From UBA6168 sp964573725 (GTDB lineage: Bacteria > Bacteroidota > Bacteroidia > Chitinophagales > Saprospiraceae), in contig CAZNLJ010000020.1 in the NCBI GenBank assembly GCA_964573725.1, positions 32,472 through 96,471 on the forward strand: a stretch of 64,000 nucleotides of DNA, in the 5' to 3' direction. The position numbers and the translations under genes are program-made. Positions 1 to 9,211 of the stretch are shown piece after piece. How positions within the stretch are numbered: the stretch's first letter is position 1; every line of letters starts with the position of its first letter. The notes beneath the pieces are model-generated. The model worked only from the letters and a program-made list of their open reading frames with translations, did not search any database and was not told the DNA's origin.

Positions 1-47
1 TCAAAGCATCAAGAAAATGGGCGTTCATTGATTTTTTTTTGCAGCGC

Positions 48-67
48 AAGCCGCCGGCCGGCTTTTT
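48..67 (+). terminator. Putative rho-independent terminator of an upstream gene
   Basis: A 6-bp GC-rich stem (AAGCCG paired with CGGCTT) with a 5-nt loop runs directly into a run of T. It sits before the first gene of the window, so it would end a transcript entering from the left on the plus strand. Seen directly; termination is inferred. Confidence 0.45.
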
Positions 68-160
68 ACACCCCGCTGCCGCCACGGCGCCGAGACCGAT
101 GCCGGTCCCGCCGGCGAATCCCGACCAATTTCATCCTTTATTTCACCGCCGTTTTCTTTT

Positions 161-1210
161 ATGGTTCAGCGTTTTGAAAAAAATCCCATCCTGACAACCC
201 GGGATATCCGCCCGAGCCGGCCCGGTTGGGTGGTCGAATGCGTCCTCAATCCCGGCGTCTTCCGGTTCGACGGAAAAATCTGGCTGCTGCTGCGGGTCGC
301 GGAACGCCCCGAACAGGTGGCCGGGAAAGTATCCTTTCCGGTCATGCGGGCGGACGGCCGCATCCGGATCATCGAATTCGACCGCCAAGACCCGAACCTG
401 CGGCTCACAGACCCCCGGATCGTCGGCTACAACGGAACCAGCTACCTCTCGACCTATTCCCACCTGCGACTGGTTTGCAGCGAGGACGGCATCCATTTTT
501 ACGAACCGGAGGAGCTTCCCTCCCAAATTTTTGGACAAGGTGCCCTGGAAACGTTCGGCATAGAGGACTGCCGGGTGAGCCGCATCGACGGTGTCTATCA
601 CCTGACCTACACGCAGGTTTCGGAAAATGGGGTCGGTGTCGGCCTGATGCAGACCACCGACTGGCGGGACTTCCGTCGCAATGGGATGATCTTCCCGCCG
701 ACCAACAAGGATTGCGCCCTCTTCGAGGAAAAAATCGATGGGAAATACTTTTGCTTGCACCGGCCATCCGGCAACGGGCTGGGTGGCAATTTCATCTGGA
801 TCTCCTCCTCCAACGACTTGCTCCATTGGGGGATGCACCACTGTATCCTGCGCACCCGGGAACATTGGTGGGACAGCGCCCGCGTCGGCGCCGGCGCCGC
901 CCCCATCCGGACCCCAGAAGGATGGCTGGAGATCTACCATGGCGCCGACCACCATAACCGGTATTGCCTCGGCGCCCTTCTCCTCGACCTGCAGGATCCC
1001 TACCGCGTCCTGGCACGCTCGCGCGACCCCCTGCTCGAGCCGCATACCGATTACGAACGACGCGGTTTTTTCGGCAATGTGGTCTTCACCAACGGACACC
1101 TCGTCGACGGCGATGCCGTAACCGTCTACTACGGCGCCTCCGATGAGGTCATCTGCGGAGCGACCTTCTCCGTACGGGAAGTGTTGGACAGCCTCCTGAA
1201 GGGACACTGA
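161..1210 (+). CDS. GH130 beta-mannoside phosphorylase/mannosidase
   Basis: A 349-residue cytoplasmic protein of glycoside hydrolase family 130, with no signal peptide. GH130 enzymes form a five-bladed beta-propeller and phosphorolyse beta-mannosides to alpha-mannose-1-phosphate, or in some subfamilies hydrolyse them. The GIEDCR motif (residues 133-138) carries the family's catalytic Asp, here Asp136. The block KDCALFEEKIDGKYFCLHRP (183-202) and the YHG motif (259-261) are also typical. The ATG at 161 opens the family's usual start (FxxNPILT). The gene converges on the ABC-importer operon, leaving 21 nt between them, so it is probably a separate transcript of the same sugar locus. The exact linkage cleaved is not readable from sequence alone. 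Confidence 0.88.
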   Translation: MVQRFEKNPILTTRDIRPSRPGWVVECVLNPGVFRFDGKIWLLLRVAERPEQVAGKVSFPVMRADGRIRIIEFDRQDPNLRLTDPRIVGYNGTSYLSTYSHLRLVCSEDGIHFYEPEELPSQIFGQGALETFGIEDCRVSRIDGVYHLTYTQVSENGVGVGLMQTTDWRDFRRNGMIFPPTNKDCALFEEKIDGKYFCLHRPSGNGLGGNFIWISSSNDLLHWGMHHCILRTREHWWDSARVGAGAAPIRTPEGWLEIYHGADHHNRYCLGALLLDLQDPYRVLARSRDPLLEPHTDYERRGFFGNVVFTNGHLVDGDAVTVYYGASDEVICGATFSVREVLDSLLKGH

Positions 1211-1231
1211 TCCCCTTCCGGAGCCCGCCGG

Positions 1232-2332
1232 CTACCGCAGGGCTTCCCCTGTTTCATCGAACCAGCGGGCGTTCCGGATGTCCAGCTGCAGCATGACCTG
1301 TGCCCCCGTCCCCACCGCCACCTGGGGTGGCAGCCGGGCCGTCAGCCGCTGGGCGCCCAGCCGGGCGAAGACAAAGCTCTCATGCCCCAACCGTTCCACC
1401 AGCTGCACATCGGCCGACAAGGCGACAAAGGCGGCCGGATCGTTTTCCCCGCCCGGCCGAACCTGCAGGTGCTCCGGCCGGATGCCGAGGGTCATGCGAC
1501 GGCCGGCGGCAACGGCCTGGTCGGGCAGTTCTCGCAGCGGAACGACCAAGCGCCGGGAGTCATCCGTAAAAACAGGACCACCGGCCGGCCGTTCGACCTG
1601 CCCATCGATGAAATTCATCGGGGGCGCCCCGATGAATCCTGCCACGAACTTGTTCTTCGGATGGTCATACAAGCTTTGCGGCGTATCGACCTGCTGGATT
1701 TTCCCTTCGTTCACAACCGCGATCCGGTCGCCGAGGGTCATGGCTTCCACCTGGTCATGGGTCACATACACCATGGTGGTGGGCAGTTGTTGGTGCAGCC
1801 GGGCGATTTCCTGCCGCATCTGCCCCCGCAGCTTGGCATCGAGGTTGCTCAGCGGCTCGTCGAAGAGGAATACCTTCGGCTCCCGGACAATGGCCCGACC
1901 GATGGCGACCCGTTGCCGTTGCCCACCCGACATCGCCGCCGGCTTCCGCCCCAGCAAAGGCTCGATGTCGAGGATACGGGCCGCCGCCAGGACCTTGCCA
2001 TGGATTTCCTTTTTACCCAATCCTCTTATCTTCAACCCGAAAGCCAGGTTCTCATACGCGCTCATGTGTGGGTACAAGGCGTAATGCTGGAATACCACGG
2101 CGATATCCCGGTCCTTGGGCGGCACCTCGTTCACCCGCTTCCCATCCAACAGGAGATTCCCTTCGCTGATGTCCTCCAACCCGGCGATCATCCGCAACAG
2201 GGTGGATTTTCCACAACCCGAAGGGCCGACCAGGACCATGAACTCCCGGTCTTCGACCGTCAGGTCGACCCCCGCTACCGCCGTGAATTTGCCGTAACGC
2301 TTGGTTACCGATTCAAATTGAATACTTGCCAT
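1232..2332 (-). CDS. ABC sugar importer ATP-binding protein (MalK/UgpC type)
   Basis: ATPase subunit of a carbohydrate ABC importer, 366 residues. Walker A is GPSGCGKST (residues 36-44), the signature is MSGGQRQR (134-141) and Walker B with its catalytic Glu is VFLFDEP (154-160); an H-loop VTHD follows. The C-terminal third is the TOBE/regulatory domain of MalK-type ATPases. The ATG at 2332 is chosen because the protein then begins MASIQFESVTKRYGK, the normal start of this family; a longer frame upstream is low-complexity and cysteine/arginine-rich. It is the last gene of the operon, 37 nt after the barrel lipoprotein gene. Such ATPases serve the permease pair at 4.9-6.6 kb. Confidence 0.93.
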   Translation of the reverse strand: MASIQFESVTKRYGKFTAVAGVDLTVEDREFMVLVGPSGCGKSTLLRMIAGLEDISEGNLLLDGKRVNEVPPKDRDIAVVFQHYALYPHMSAYENLAFGLKIRGLGKKEIHGKVLAAARILDIEPLLGRKPAAMSGGQRQRVAIGRAIVREPKVFLFDEPLSNLDAKLRGQMRQEIARLHQQLPTTMVYVTHDQVEAMTLGDRIAVVNEGKIQQVDTPQSLYDHPKNKFVAGFIGAPPMNFIDGQVERPAGGPVFTDDSRRLVVPLRELPDQAVAAGRRMTLGIRPEHLQVRPGGENDPAAFVALSADVQLVERLGHESFVFARLGAQRLTARLPPQVAVGTGAQVMLQLDIRNARWFDETGEALR

Positions 2333-2369
2333 TGCCGATCTGTGTTGATGGGTTATCAATCCCGCCGCC

Positions 2370-3611
2370 TCATTCCGCCAGCCCCTGCAGGGCCTGCAGC
2401 GCCAGCAGGGCTTCGATGGTGGATTCCGCACCGGCGTTGCGGTTCACTTGCGTCGGTCCGGTGATGCCGTCGAAGCAGCGGCCCGTGGCAGGGTCGTACA
2501 TCGCCGCGCCGGCGGGATTCTCCCCCCCGAACCAGGCCGCCAGCCGCAGCGCCGTCTCCCGGAATTCCGGCTCTCCCGTGGCCCGGTAGGCCTCGACCGA
2601 AGCCAGTACCATCGGACTGATGTCATAGGCGATCTGGGGGAACGAGCTGGAATCCTGCAGGGACAAGCTGCCGCCTTCCCCGACCAGCCGAAACGCATGC
2701 AACAGGCCTTTTTCCAGCAGGAAAGGATAAAAATGCCGCACTTCCGCCAATCCCGCTTCCACGAAAGGACGGTGCCGCAGGGCCCTGCCGGCTCCGATCA
2801 TCGCATAGGCCTGGGTATTGCCCCAGGCATGCCAATGGTTCCGCCAGCTCAGGAAGGCATGGTAGGGCGGTGTCCGGGCATCCCCGAACTGCCCCCGCAA
2901 CAAGAGATTGCCGAGGTCCACCATCCGTGCCGCCACCCGCTCGGAATCCGTTCGGCGATACAGGTTGGTCAATCCCAGGAGGATGATTCCCGCCTGGTCG
3001 GCCCCGAGCTCGGCCAGACAGGCCGGCACCGTGATTCCGTCGAAGACAGCGGTATCGGCAGGAGCAGGACATAGGTCCGGCAGGCGGCCTGCCAATTGCG
3101 TCACCACCGGCAGGACGCTGTCCTGCAACGGGACCAGGGTTTCGTCCGGCACAAGCAACAGCTCGGAAAAGGCCCAAAATGCACGCCAGGTCCAAAATCC
3201 CGGAATCGCCACACTGTTCCGATGGGTGGTGTTGACCTGCCCGCCGGGCAGGAGGAAGTTGTAGGAATAGCCGTTCTCCGCTTGCAAGTGGAATAGGAAC
3301 GCCGCCAGGGAACGGATCCGCGCCGCCCCTGCCGCGGATGGCTCCGCCTGTTGCCGCCGGCAATGGAAAACCAAGGCCCGCGCCACATCGTCCACACAGG
3401 TGTAGCCTTCGTCCTCGTCCCCGACATAATGATAATCCGGAGCCTCGGCATAAATCCAGACCGTACCGAGCGGCCGGCCGTCGACCGTGGTTTCCTCGGT
3501 CAGGTAATCGAGGTGGGCAGCGTTGGGCCACAGGGACGACGGCGGTGGCGGCACCGAGGGGGAACAGGCAGCCAACCAAAAGGCCGACCCGAATATCATT
3601 TGCTTTTTCAT
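2370..3611 (-). CDS. (alpha/alpha)6-barrel glycosidase-like lipoprotein
   Basis: A 413-residue exported lipoprotein: the N-terminus ends in a lipobox LAAC (Cys16) followed by a Ser/Pro-rich linker. The body is helical with repeated aromatic motifs (YTCVDDVARAL, YHAFLSWRNHWHAWGN, FPQIAYDISPMVLAS), which resemble six-hairpin glycosidases. The DDVARAL element is like the D-D-N-A-R-A-L motif seen in proteins accompanying GH130 genes (recalled, not searched). The start overlaps the stop of the upstream GH130 gene by 4 nt (ATGA), implying translational coupling. A role in trimming mannoside glycans in the periplasm is likely but unproven; no catalytic acid pair can be assigned with confidence. Confidence 0.72.
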   Translation of the reverse strand: MKKQMIFGSAFWLAACSPSVPPPPSSLWPNAAHLDYLTEETTVDGRPLGTVWIYAEAPDYHYVGDEDEGYTCVDDVARALVFHCRRQQAEPSAAGAARIRSLAAFLFHLQAENGYSYNFLLPGGQVNTTHRNSVAIPGFWTWRAFWAFSELLLVPDETLVPLQDSVLPVVTQLAGRLPDLCPAPADTAVFDGITVPACLAELGADQAGIILLGLTNLYRRTDSERVAARMVDLGNLLLRGQFGDARTPPYHAFLSWRNHWHAWGNTQAYAMIGAGRALRHRPFVEAGLAEVRHFYPFLLEKGLLHAFRLVGEGGSLSLQDSSSFPQIAYDISPMVLASVEAYRATGEPEFRETALRLAAWFGGENPAGAAMYDPATGRCFDGITGPTQVNRNAGAESTIEALLALQALQGLAE

Positions 3612-4870
3612 CGCATCGAATGGGTGAGTTCTTCCAATACTGCCGCCAGCCCCACCGTCGCAAAACCGATGGCACTATCGGACATCGCATAGGGGATGAT
3701 GAGCCGCCCCCGGTGGTGCAACATCCCGCAGGTGTAGAGGACATTGGGTACGTATCCTTCCCGTTCCGACTCGTCGGGGCTGAGCAAAGGCCGGTCGAGG
3801 CTGGCCAGCACCTTGCCGGGATCTTCCAGGTCGAGCAGGGAGAGGCTGAGCACATACCGGCGCATTGCCCCGACGGCATGCGTGAGCAGCAGCCATCCGG
3901 CCGGTGTACGCAGCGGACTGCCGCAGTTGCCCAGCTGCAGCAGCTCCCAATCCCGCATCGGCTGTTGCAGCGGCTGGTAGGTATCCCAATGCAAGAGGTC
4001 GTCGCTGTACATCAAGGACAGGCTTCGTCCGCCCTGGCGACCAATCATGGCATAGCGGCCGCCGATCTTTTCGGGAAACAACGCCATCCCCTTGTCGCTG
4101 GCGGCGGCACCCTGCAAGGGCCGGATCCGGAAATGGAGGAAATCCGCCGTTTCGATCAATTGCGGGAAAATGGTCCGGCCGTTGTAGGCGGTATAGGTGG
4201 CGAGGTATCGGGGCTGTCCGCCACCGTCGAACCGGACGAACCGGGCATCCTCCATCCCGTTGGACTCGTTGGGGCTATGCGGGAACAAGACCCGGCTGTC
4301 CAGGGGTATCTCCTCGGAAAAACGAAGGTCGTAGGCGTTATCCTGCGCGGGAGGTGCCAGGTGGTTGCCGGTGGACAGCTTGTCGACCGGTGGCTCCAAC
4401 ACGATGGTCCCGCGCTCCGAAAGGACCCCGGTCCGGAAGGCGACCGAGGAGATGTGCCCCTCACCGGTAGCCCGCAGCGAAAGCAGGAACCGGAGCGCAC
4501 CTTCCGGCAGGTCCCGCTGGTCCGGATGCGGCACGATGGATGGGTTGAAAAGGGCGGCGGACTGGATGCTGTATTCATGGGTGAAATAGGCCCCGATCAG
4601 CAGCCGTTTTGTCCGGGAGGCCGACATACCCGGAACGTGGCGGACGACCCGCTCGAAATGCTTTGAAAAACACGACGGCAAGTCGAAATGCCGGTGGGCA
4701 AAATCCGCCAGGATGGCCGCCAGCTGCGCCCCGGCCGTCGCCTCGTCCAGGGCCAGCACCGCTTCCACCACCGGCCGGAAACGGGCCGGAGTGCCGAAAT
4801 CAAGGAATTTCAGGATGACCTTCTTCGGGTCGGCCATCAGGCGTGTCGCTGTTCGGTTGACGGTTATCAT
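3608..4870 (-). CDS. GH130 family glycosidase/phosphorylase with N-terminal extension
   Basis: A 420-residue second GH130 protein, without signal peptide. It has a helical N-terminal extension of about 100 residues, absent from the GH130 at 161-1210. The GMEDAR motif (205-210) carries the putative catalytic Asp208, and SDKGMALFPEKIGGRY (258-273) matches the family's LFP block. The segment GEGHISSVAFRTG (137-148 region) is characteristic of the extended GH130 group. It lies inside the ABC operon, 22 nt after the second permease and overlapping the barrel lipoprotein by 4 nt, so it probably acts on the imported oligosaccharide in the cytoplasm. Hydrolase versus phosphorylase activity cannot be decided here. 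Confidence 0.87.
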   Translation of the reverse strand: MITVNRTATRLMADPKKVILKFLDFGTPARFRPVVEAVLALDEATAGAQLAAILADFAHRHFDLPSCFSKHFERVVRHVPGMSASRTKRLLIGAYFTHEYSIQSAALFNPSIVPHPDQRDLPEGALRFLLSLRATGEGHISSVAFRTGVLSERGTIVLEPPVDKLSTGNHLAPPAQDNAYDLRFSEEIPLDSRVLFPHSPNESNGMEDARFVRFDGGGQPRYLATYTAYNGRTIFPQLIETADFLHFRIRPLQGAAASDKGMALFPEKIGGRYAMIGRQGGRSLSLMYSDDLLHWDTYQPLQQPMRDWELLQLGNCGSPLRTPAGWLLLTHAVGAMRRYVLSLSLLDLEDPGKVLASLDRPLLSPDESEREGYVPNVLYTCGMLHHRGRLIIPYAMSDSAIGFATVGLAAVLEELTHSMR

Positions 4871-4892
4871 GTTCGATTTGTTTGCTCGCCGC

Positions 4893-5762
4893 CTACGATT
4901 TCAAGCCCGAGGTGGCCATGCTTTGGATGAAGTGCCGCTGGAAAACGGCATATGCCAGGATGATGGGCAGCGCCAGCAAGACGGCGGCAGCCAGCTTCAC
5001 CCCCAATTGCCCTTCCGCCCGCCCGCCTACGGCAAACAAGGCCACCAGCTGGGGCAGGGTCATCGTCTGGGTATCCCGAATGACAATCAACGGCCAAAGG
5101 ACCTCGTTCCAACTGTTCAGGAAGGTCAGGATGCCGACCGTGACCAGGGTGGGCCTGATGTTAGGACAAAGCACCTGGAAAAGGATCCGCAACTCACCGC
5201 ACCCGTCCACCCGGGCGGCATCGACCAATTCGTCGGGTATCGCCCGGAATGCCTGCCGGAACAACAGGATGGCAAAAGCACTGTTCAGGGCCGGTACCAC
5301 CAGCGCCGTCAAGCTATCTACCCAACGCAGTTTCACCACCAGGATGTAATTGGGGATGAGCGTCACCTGGAAAGGCAAGGTCATGGTGAAAATGAGGATG
5401 AAAAACAACAGGTTCCGACCCCGGAAACGCCATTTGGCCAAGGCATAGCCCGTCATCGCCCCAAAGACCAACACACCGGTCGTCGTCAGCCCGGCCACCA
5501 ACAGGCTGTTGAACAGCGACCGGCCGATGGGAATCTTCGCAAACAACTGCCGGTAGTTCGAAAGGGTCGGATGTACCGGAAACAACCCCATCCCTTCGAT
5601 CTGTGCTTCCTCCGTCAGCGAGGCTGCGACCATCCAGTAGAACGGGTACAGGAACGCTGCAGCGAAGAGCAACAGCAACAGATGTCGGATAATGGACGTA
5701 CGGGTCACTTTCTCTTTTTTTAGGACGGTGGTCACGGCGCAGGAAGAAAATCCGCTCGACAT
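4893..5762 (-). CDS. ABC sugar permease (MalG/UgpE type)
   Basis: Inner-membrane subunit of the carbohydrate importer, about 289 residues with six predicted membrane segments. The cytoplasmic coupling loop EAA motif is visible as DAARVDGCGELRILFQVLCPN, with the conserved G and the downstream P. The ATG at 5762 starts just inside the gap to the preceding permease (stop at 5773); a GTG at 5735 (VTTVLKKEK) is a good alternative because hydrophobic sequence begins soon after it. It pairs with the permease at 5773-6642, the binding protein at 6679 and the ATPase at 1232. Confidence 0.92.
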   Translation of the reverse strand: MSSGFSSCAVTTVLKKEKVTRTSIIRHLLLLLFAAAFLYPFYWMVAASLTEEAQIEGMGLFPVHPTLSNYRQLFAKIPIGRSLFNSLLVAGLTTTGVLVFGAMTGYALAKWRFRGRNLLFFILIFTMTLPFQVTLIPNYILVVKLRWVDSLTALVVPALNSAFAILLFRQAFRAIPDELVDAARVDGCGELRILFQVLCPNIRPTLVTVGILTFLNSWNEVLWPLIVIRDTQTMTLPQLVALFAVGGRAEGQLGVKLAAAVLLALPIILAYAVFQRHFIQSMATSGLKS

Positions 5763-5772
5763 ACGGATCCGC

Positions 5773-6642
5773 TCAATCCGTCCGCTCAATGTATGCCTTC
5801 TGGAACGCCACCACCCCCATGATGAGCAGTGCAAAACAAAGCCCCAAGGTCGCGGAATAACCCATGTGGTAATAGCCGAACGCCTGCCGGTAGATATAGA
5901 GCATGGCGGACAAGGTGCTGTTGAGCGGCCCCCCGTCCGTCATGATGTACGGCTCGATGAACAGGCTGAACCCGCCGATGGTCGAAAGCACCGATACCAT
6001 GAAAACCGTAGGGTTGATGGCCGGCAAGGTGATGTACCGAAATTGCTGCCAGGCCGTGGCCCCCTCCACCTCCGCCGCCTCGTAGTAGGTCCGCGGAACG
6101 GTCTGCAACCCGACCAGGAACAGGATGACGTATAGCCCGACATTTTTCCAGGTAGCCATCAAGGCCAAGGAGAACATGGCGACACGGGGATCCGACAGCC
6201 AGGCCACCCTGCCTAATCCGATGCCCGTCAACAGCCGGTTGAGCAAGCCCGTCTCCAATCCGAACAGCTGCTGCCACAGGATGGTGACCACCACCCCGGA
6301 AACGACCACCGGCAGGAAAAACGCCGCCCGGAAAAAACCCTTCGCCCGGATCTTGCCGTTCAACAGATAGGCCAGTCCCAGGGCCAGCAGCACCTGCAAG
6401 GGTATGTGCACCACCAGAAACCGAAGGGTGTTCCAGATGGCTTTCCAAAACAGCCGGTCCTGCAGCAGGTGTTGGTAATTGCCTGCCCCGATGTACCGCA
6501 TGGGGGAGATGATGTTCCATTGGTGAAAGGTCAATACCACGGAGAACACCACCGGAAACAGCACGAAGAGGGCCAGGTGCAGCAGGTAAGGCATGACCAA
6601 CAGGTACGGTGGTAGTATGTGACGGCGTTTCGGCTTGTTCAT
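5773..6642 (-). CDS. ABC sugar permease (MalF/UgpA type)
   Basis: Partner inner-membrane permease, about 289 residues. After a short basic N-terminus (MNKPKRRHILPPYLL) come six membrane helices. The coupling EAA motif reads EAAEVEGATAWQQFRYITLP, a textbook match to this family. The ATG at 6642 is preferred to an upstream TTG at 6672, because MNKPKRRH is a typical permease start. It lies 36 nt after the binding-protein stop and 10 nt before the second permease, consistent with one transcript. Confidence 0.93.
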   Translation of the reverse strand: MNKPKRRHILPPYLLVMPYLLHLALFVLFPVVFSVVLTFHQWNIISPMRYIGAGNYQHLLQDRLFWKAIWNTLRFLVVHIPLQVLLALGLAYLLNGKIRAKGFFRAAFFLPVVVSGVVVTILWQQLFGLETGLLNRLLTGIGLGRVAWLSDPRVAMFSLALMATWKNVGLYVILFLVGLQTVPRTYYEAAEVEGATAWQQFRYITLPAINPTVFMVSVLSTIGGFSLFIEPYIMTDGGPLNSTLSAMLYIYRQAFGYYHMGYSATLGLCFALLIMGVVAFQKAYIERTD

Positions 6643-6678
6643 ACAACGGGAACAGGGCGGTTGTGCGGGCAAGGAACC

Positions 6679-7986
6679 TCATCGGTCGGCATCGGCCGCC
6701 AACAGGATGTTCACAGCCCGCTCGGCATCGGCGATGGCAGCTTCCGGTGTCTTGATGCCGTATAAGACACAGGCTTCGTATTCCTGCGAAAGGATATCGA
6801 GCACCTCGACCATCGATACGCAATTGTCCACACCCCGCACATACCGGGCCTGCTGCGCAAAGGCCTGCATCCGGGGGTTTTCCTCGAAAAAGGACCGGAA
6901 GGCCGGCAAGGTATCCAGCCCCTGCCGCCGGGGCAGCTGCCCGGCCAAGGCCAGCAACTGCCGGTCACCCTCCTCGTCGATCATGCTTCGGATGAATTCC
7001 CACGCCGCCTGCGGCCGGCGGCAAGTGTTGAAGATCACGATGTTCTTGGGGTCACAATAGGTGTAGACCGGCCCGGAGTGCCCCGCCGGAACCGGCATCG
7101 GCGCGAATTCGTATCTGAAACCCGGCCGCAGGAATTTCTCCAGGTACTCGATTTCCCAGGGTCCGGTCCATTTGCTCGCATATCTCCCGCCGATGAATAG
7201 GTCCTGCCCGGCCGATTCGTATTGTCTCGAAAAATAATTGCGGCGGTAGAGCTCCTGCAGGAAACGGAAGACCCCCACCCCGTAGGGATTGTTGAAGTGC
7301 GCCCGGCCGTCCCGGACCAAAGGCAGGCCGCCGGAGGCCGCGAGATAAAGCGGATAGAAATTGAACAGCCGTTGGTACCAGGCCAGCTTCACCGACGTGT
7401 TGCCGAACCAGCGGTCCACATACCCGTCGCCATCCGTGTCCGCCTGGAACCGCTCGGCAGCGGCCAGGAAGTCGGGATAGGTCGCAGGGAAAGTGTCCAG
7501 GCCGACGGATTGCAACAGCCGGACGTTGTAGATCGTCATGAACGGATTGATCTTCCAGGGCACCTGGTATATGTGCCCGTCGTCGGCGGTGACCTCCCGG
7601 ATGGTCTCCTCATCGCATCGCTGCCGGAGGAAATCCAGGAATCCGTCGAGCGTGTCCAAGGGCACAAGCACCCCCGAACGACCGTAAAATTCCGCCAGCC
7701 CCTGCCAGAGGTTGGCGTAGATGTCGGGGGTCGTTCCGCCTACCACCGCCGCCAGGATGATTTCCTCGCTCGACTGTCCTTCCAGGACCGGCTGGTACTG
7801 GACGGGCCGGTCGGGATGGGTTCGGTTCCATCGGTCCACCGCCCACCTGGAAAAGGCGATCTCACCCCCGTTGTTGCTCGACCAGAACACGATGGACGTA
7901 TCCGGGTCGGAGGGTCCGACCGATGTACAGGCCGCTGCCGACAGGAGGCAGGCCAGCCGGATGGACAGCAGGAAATGACGGCGCAT
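6679..7986 (-). CDS. ABC sugar-binding lipoprotein (family 1 solute-binding protein)
   Basis: A 435-residue extracellular solute-binding protein. The signal peptide ends in the lipobox SAAAC (Cys20), so the protein is lipid-anchored. The body has the family 1 layout: IVFWSS near the mature N-terminus, GTTPDIYANLWQGLAEF, and the hinge region ASKWTGPWEIEYL. A DTDGDGYVD stretch around residue 190 looks like a calcium-binding loop, which is unusual in this family but not unknown. It is the first gene of the importer operon, 145 nt downstream of the AraC regulator. A Bacteroidota sugar locus with a full maltose-type ABC importer is uncommon. Confidence 0.92.
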   Translation of the reverse strand: MRRHFLLSIRLACLLSAAACTSVGPSDPDTSIVFWSSNNGGEIAFSRWAVDRWNRTHPDRPVQYQPVLEGQSSEEIILAAVVGGTTPDIYANLWQGLAEFYGRSGVLVPLDTLDGFLDFLRQRCDEETIREVTADDGHIYQVPWKINPFMTIYNVRLLQSVGLDTFPATYPDFLAAAERFQADTDGDGYVDRWFGNTSVKLAWYQRLFNFYPLYLAASGGLPLVRDGRAHFNNPYGVGVFRFLQELYRRNYFSRQYESAGQDLFIGGRYASKWTGPWEIEYLEKFLRPGFRYEFAPMPVPAGHSGPVYTYCDPKNIVIFNTCRRPQAAWEFIRSMIDEEGDRQLLALAGQLPRRQGLDTLPAFRSFFEENPRMQAFAQQARYVRGVDNCVSMVEVLDILSQEYEACVLYGIKTPEAAIADAERAVNILLAADADR

Positions 7987-8131
7987 CGGGATGTCGGATT
8001 GCTGTTTGGTTTGACCTGCTAAATGTAAGGAAGGATGGGGAATCGCCGGCAGCCTGTTGCAGGATAATACGGATTTTTCGCTTAAAAGTACACACCTGTA
8101 CCCGAAAGGGCGGCGGAGTCCTTGCCTGCGG

Positions 8132-9109
8132 TCAGTGGTGTATCAGCCGGGTCGCATAGGTCGCCGGCTGTACGGCTCCCTGGGCATCCGTCTTGGTCGG
8201 GATGAACTGGCGCGGCGTCACTTGTTTCGTCCAATCGAAATCGTTCTTACGCAGGTAACGTCGCCGGTATTCCATGGGGGTGCAGGCGCGGTATTTCCGG
8301 AACAGGCGATTGAAGTTGGCGAGGTTGTTAAAGCCGGATTTCACACAGACCTGCGCCACGGTATCGTCGGTATCGAGCAAAAGCTTACAGGCATTGCCGA
8401 CGCGCAGGTCGACCAGGAACTGGGTGAAACTGCGGAAAGCGTATTTTTGGAAGAAATGGCTGAATGCCGATTCGCTGAGGTTGACCTGCCCCGCCACATC
8501 CCCGATCTTGAGCCTGGGGTCGGTGAAATGTTTGAGGATGTAGGCGTATGCCACCTGGATACGGTTGCTCTCCGTCCGGAGGGCTTGGGGAGAGAAGGCT
8601 TCGCTGGCCAGGGGGGTCGCTTCGGTGGAACCGGACAGGAGGTCGAGGAGTTGGAAAAATGAGATGACGCTTCCGAAGCCCCTGTCTTCGGTCAAGTCGA
8701 CCATCCGCCGCATGGCATCCTCGAGTGTGTTGCCGTGAAACTTGAGGCCGCGGCTGGCACCCCGCAACAGACGCCGGATGTTGATGAAACGGTCCTTTTG
8801 GAACAATTGCCCGCTGAAAAGGTCCATGGCGAACTGGATGGTGATGACCCGGTAGGGCTGTCCGCCGGCCTGCAGGACCCGGTCACCGTCCCATTTGTGG
8901 TAGAGGTACGGCCCCAACAACACCAGGTCGTAATCGGTGTACCGCTCGGTCGAATCCCCGACGATCCGGGTACCGGATATCCCCGCCACCAGGTTCAGCT
9001 CGTACTCCGGATGGTTGTGAATGGGATAGTCGAACCCGTTGCTGACAGAGTCGAGCACGACGAAGATGTCCTGCTGCTTGAGCGGTGTTATTTCTCGGAA
9101 GATGTTCAT
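8132..9109 (-). CDS. AraC family transcriptional regulator
   Basis: A 325-residue regulator with an N-terminal cupin-like sensing domain (PIHNHPEYELNLV near residue 30, then VLLGPYLYHKW) and a C-terminal AraC double helix-turn-helix (about 190-285). The C-terminal signature VAQVCVKSGFNNLANFNRLFRKY...PMEYRRRY is canonical. It lies between the importer operon and the divergent susC gene, so it is the obvious candidate regulator for both, probably responding to a mannoside. A basic tail of about 40 residues follows the HTH. Confidence 0.94.
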   Translation of the reverse strand: MNIFREITPLKQQDIFVVLDSVSNGFDYPIHNHPEYELNLVAGISGTRIVGDSTERYTDYDLVLLGPYLYHKWDGDRVLQAGGQPYRVITIQFAMDLFSGQLFQKDRFINIRRLLRGASRGLKFHGNTLEDAMRRMVDLTEDRGFGSVISFFQLLDLLSGSTEATPLASEAFSPQALRTESNRIQVAYAYILKHFTDPRLKIGDVAGQVNLSESAFSHFFQKYAFRSFTQFLVDLRVGNACKLLLDTDDTVAQVCVKSGFNNLANFNRLFRKYRACTPMEYRRRYLRKNDFDWTKQVTPRQFIPTKTDAQGAVQPATYATRLIHH

Positions 9110-9178
9110 ATGGCTTCGGATGGTGGTCGGAAGTCGGACATCCCGGGTGCCTGGCGCCCGGATTATCCGCCGGATTCA

Positions 9179-9211
9179 CGAAAGTACTTTTCTTTTACCT
9201 AATCATACCAA
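9179..9211 (-). promoter_or_regulatory. Candidate promoter of the araC-type gene
   Basis: On the minus strand a TTG (complement of 9209-9211) is followed after 22 nt by TACTTTCG (9186 to 9179), close to the Bacteroidota consensus TTTG-N17-23-TAnnTTTG. The predicted start of transcription falls about 60 nt before the ATG at 9109. No equally good box was found for susC; GTATCTTGT at 9304-9312 is a weaker candidate. Confidence 0.4.

Noticed and set aside
161..1210. A full-length competing frame on the minus strand over the first GH130 gene
   Set aside because: No motif; the plus strand carries GIEDCR, the LF-E block and YHG in the expected order.
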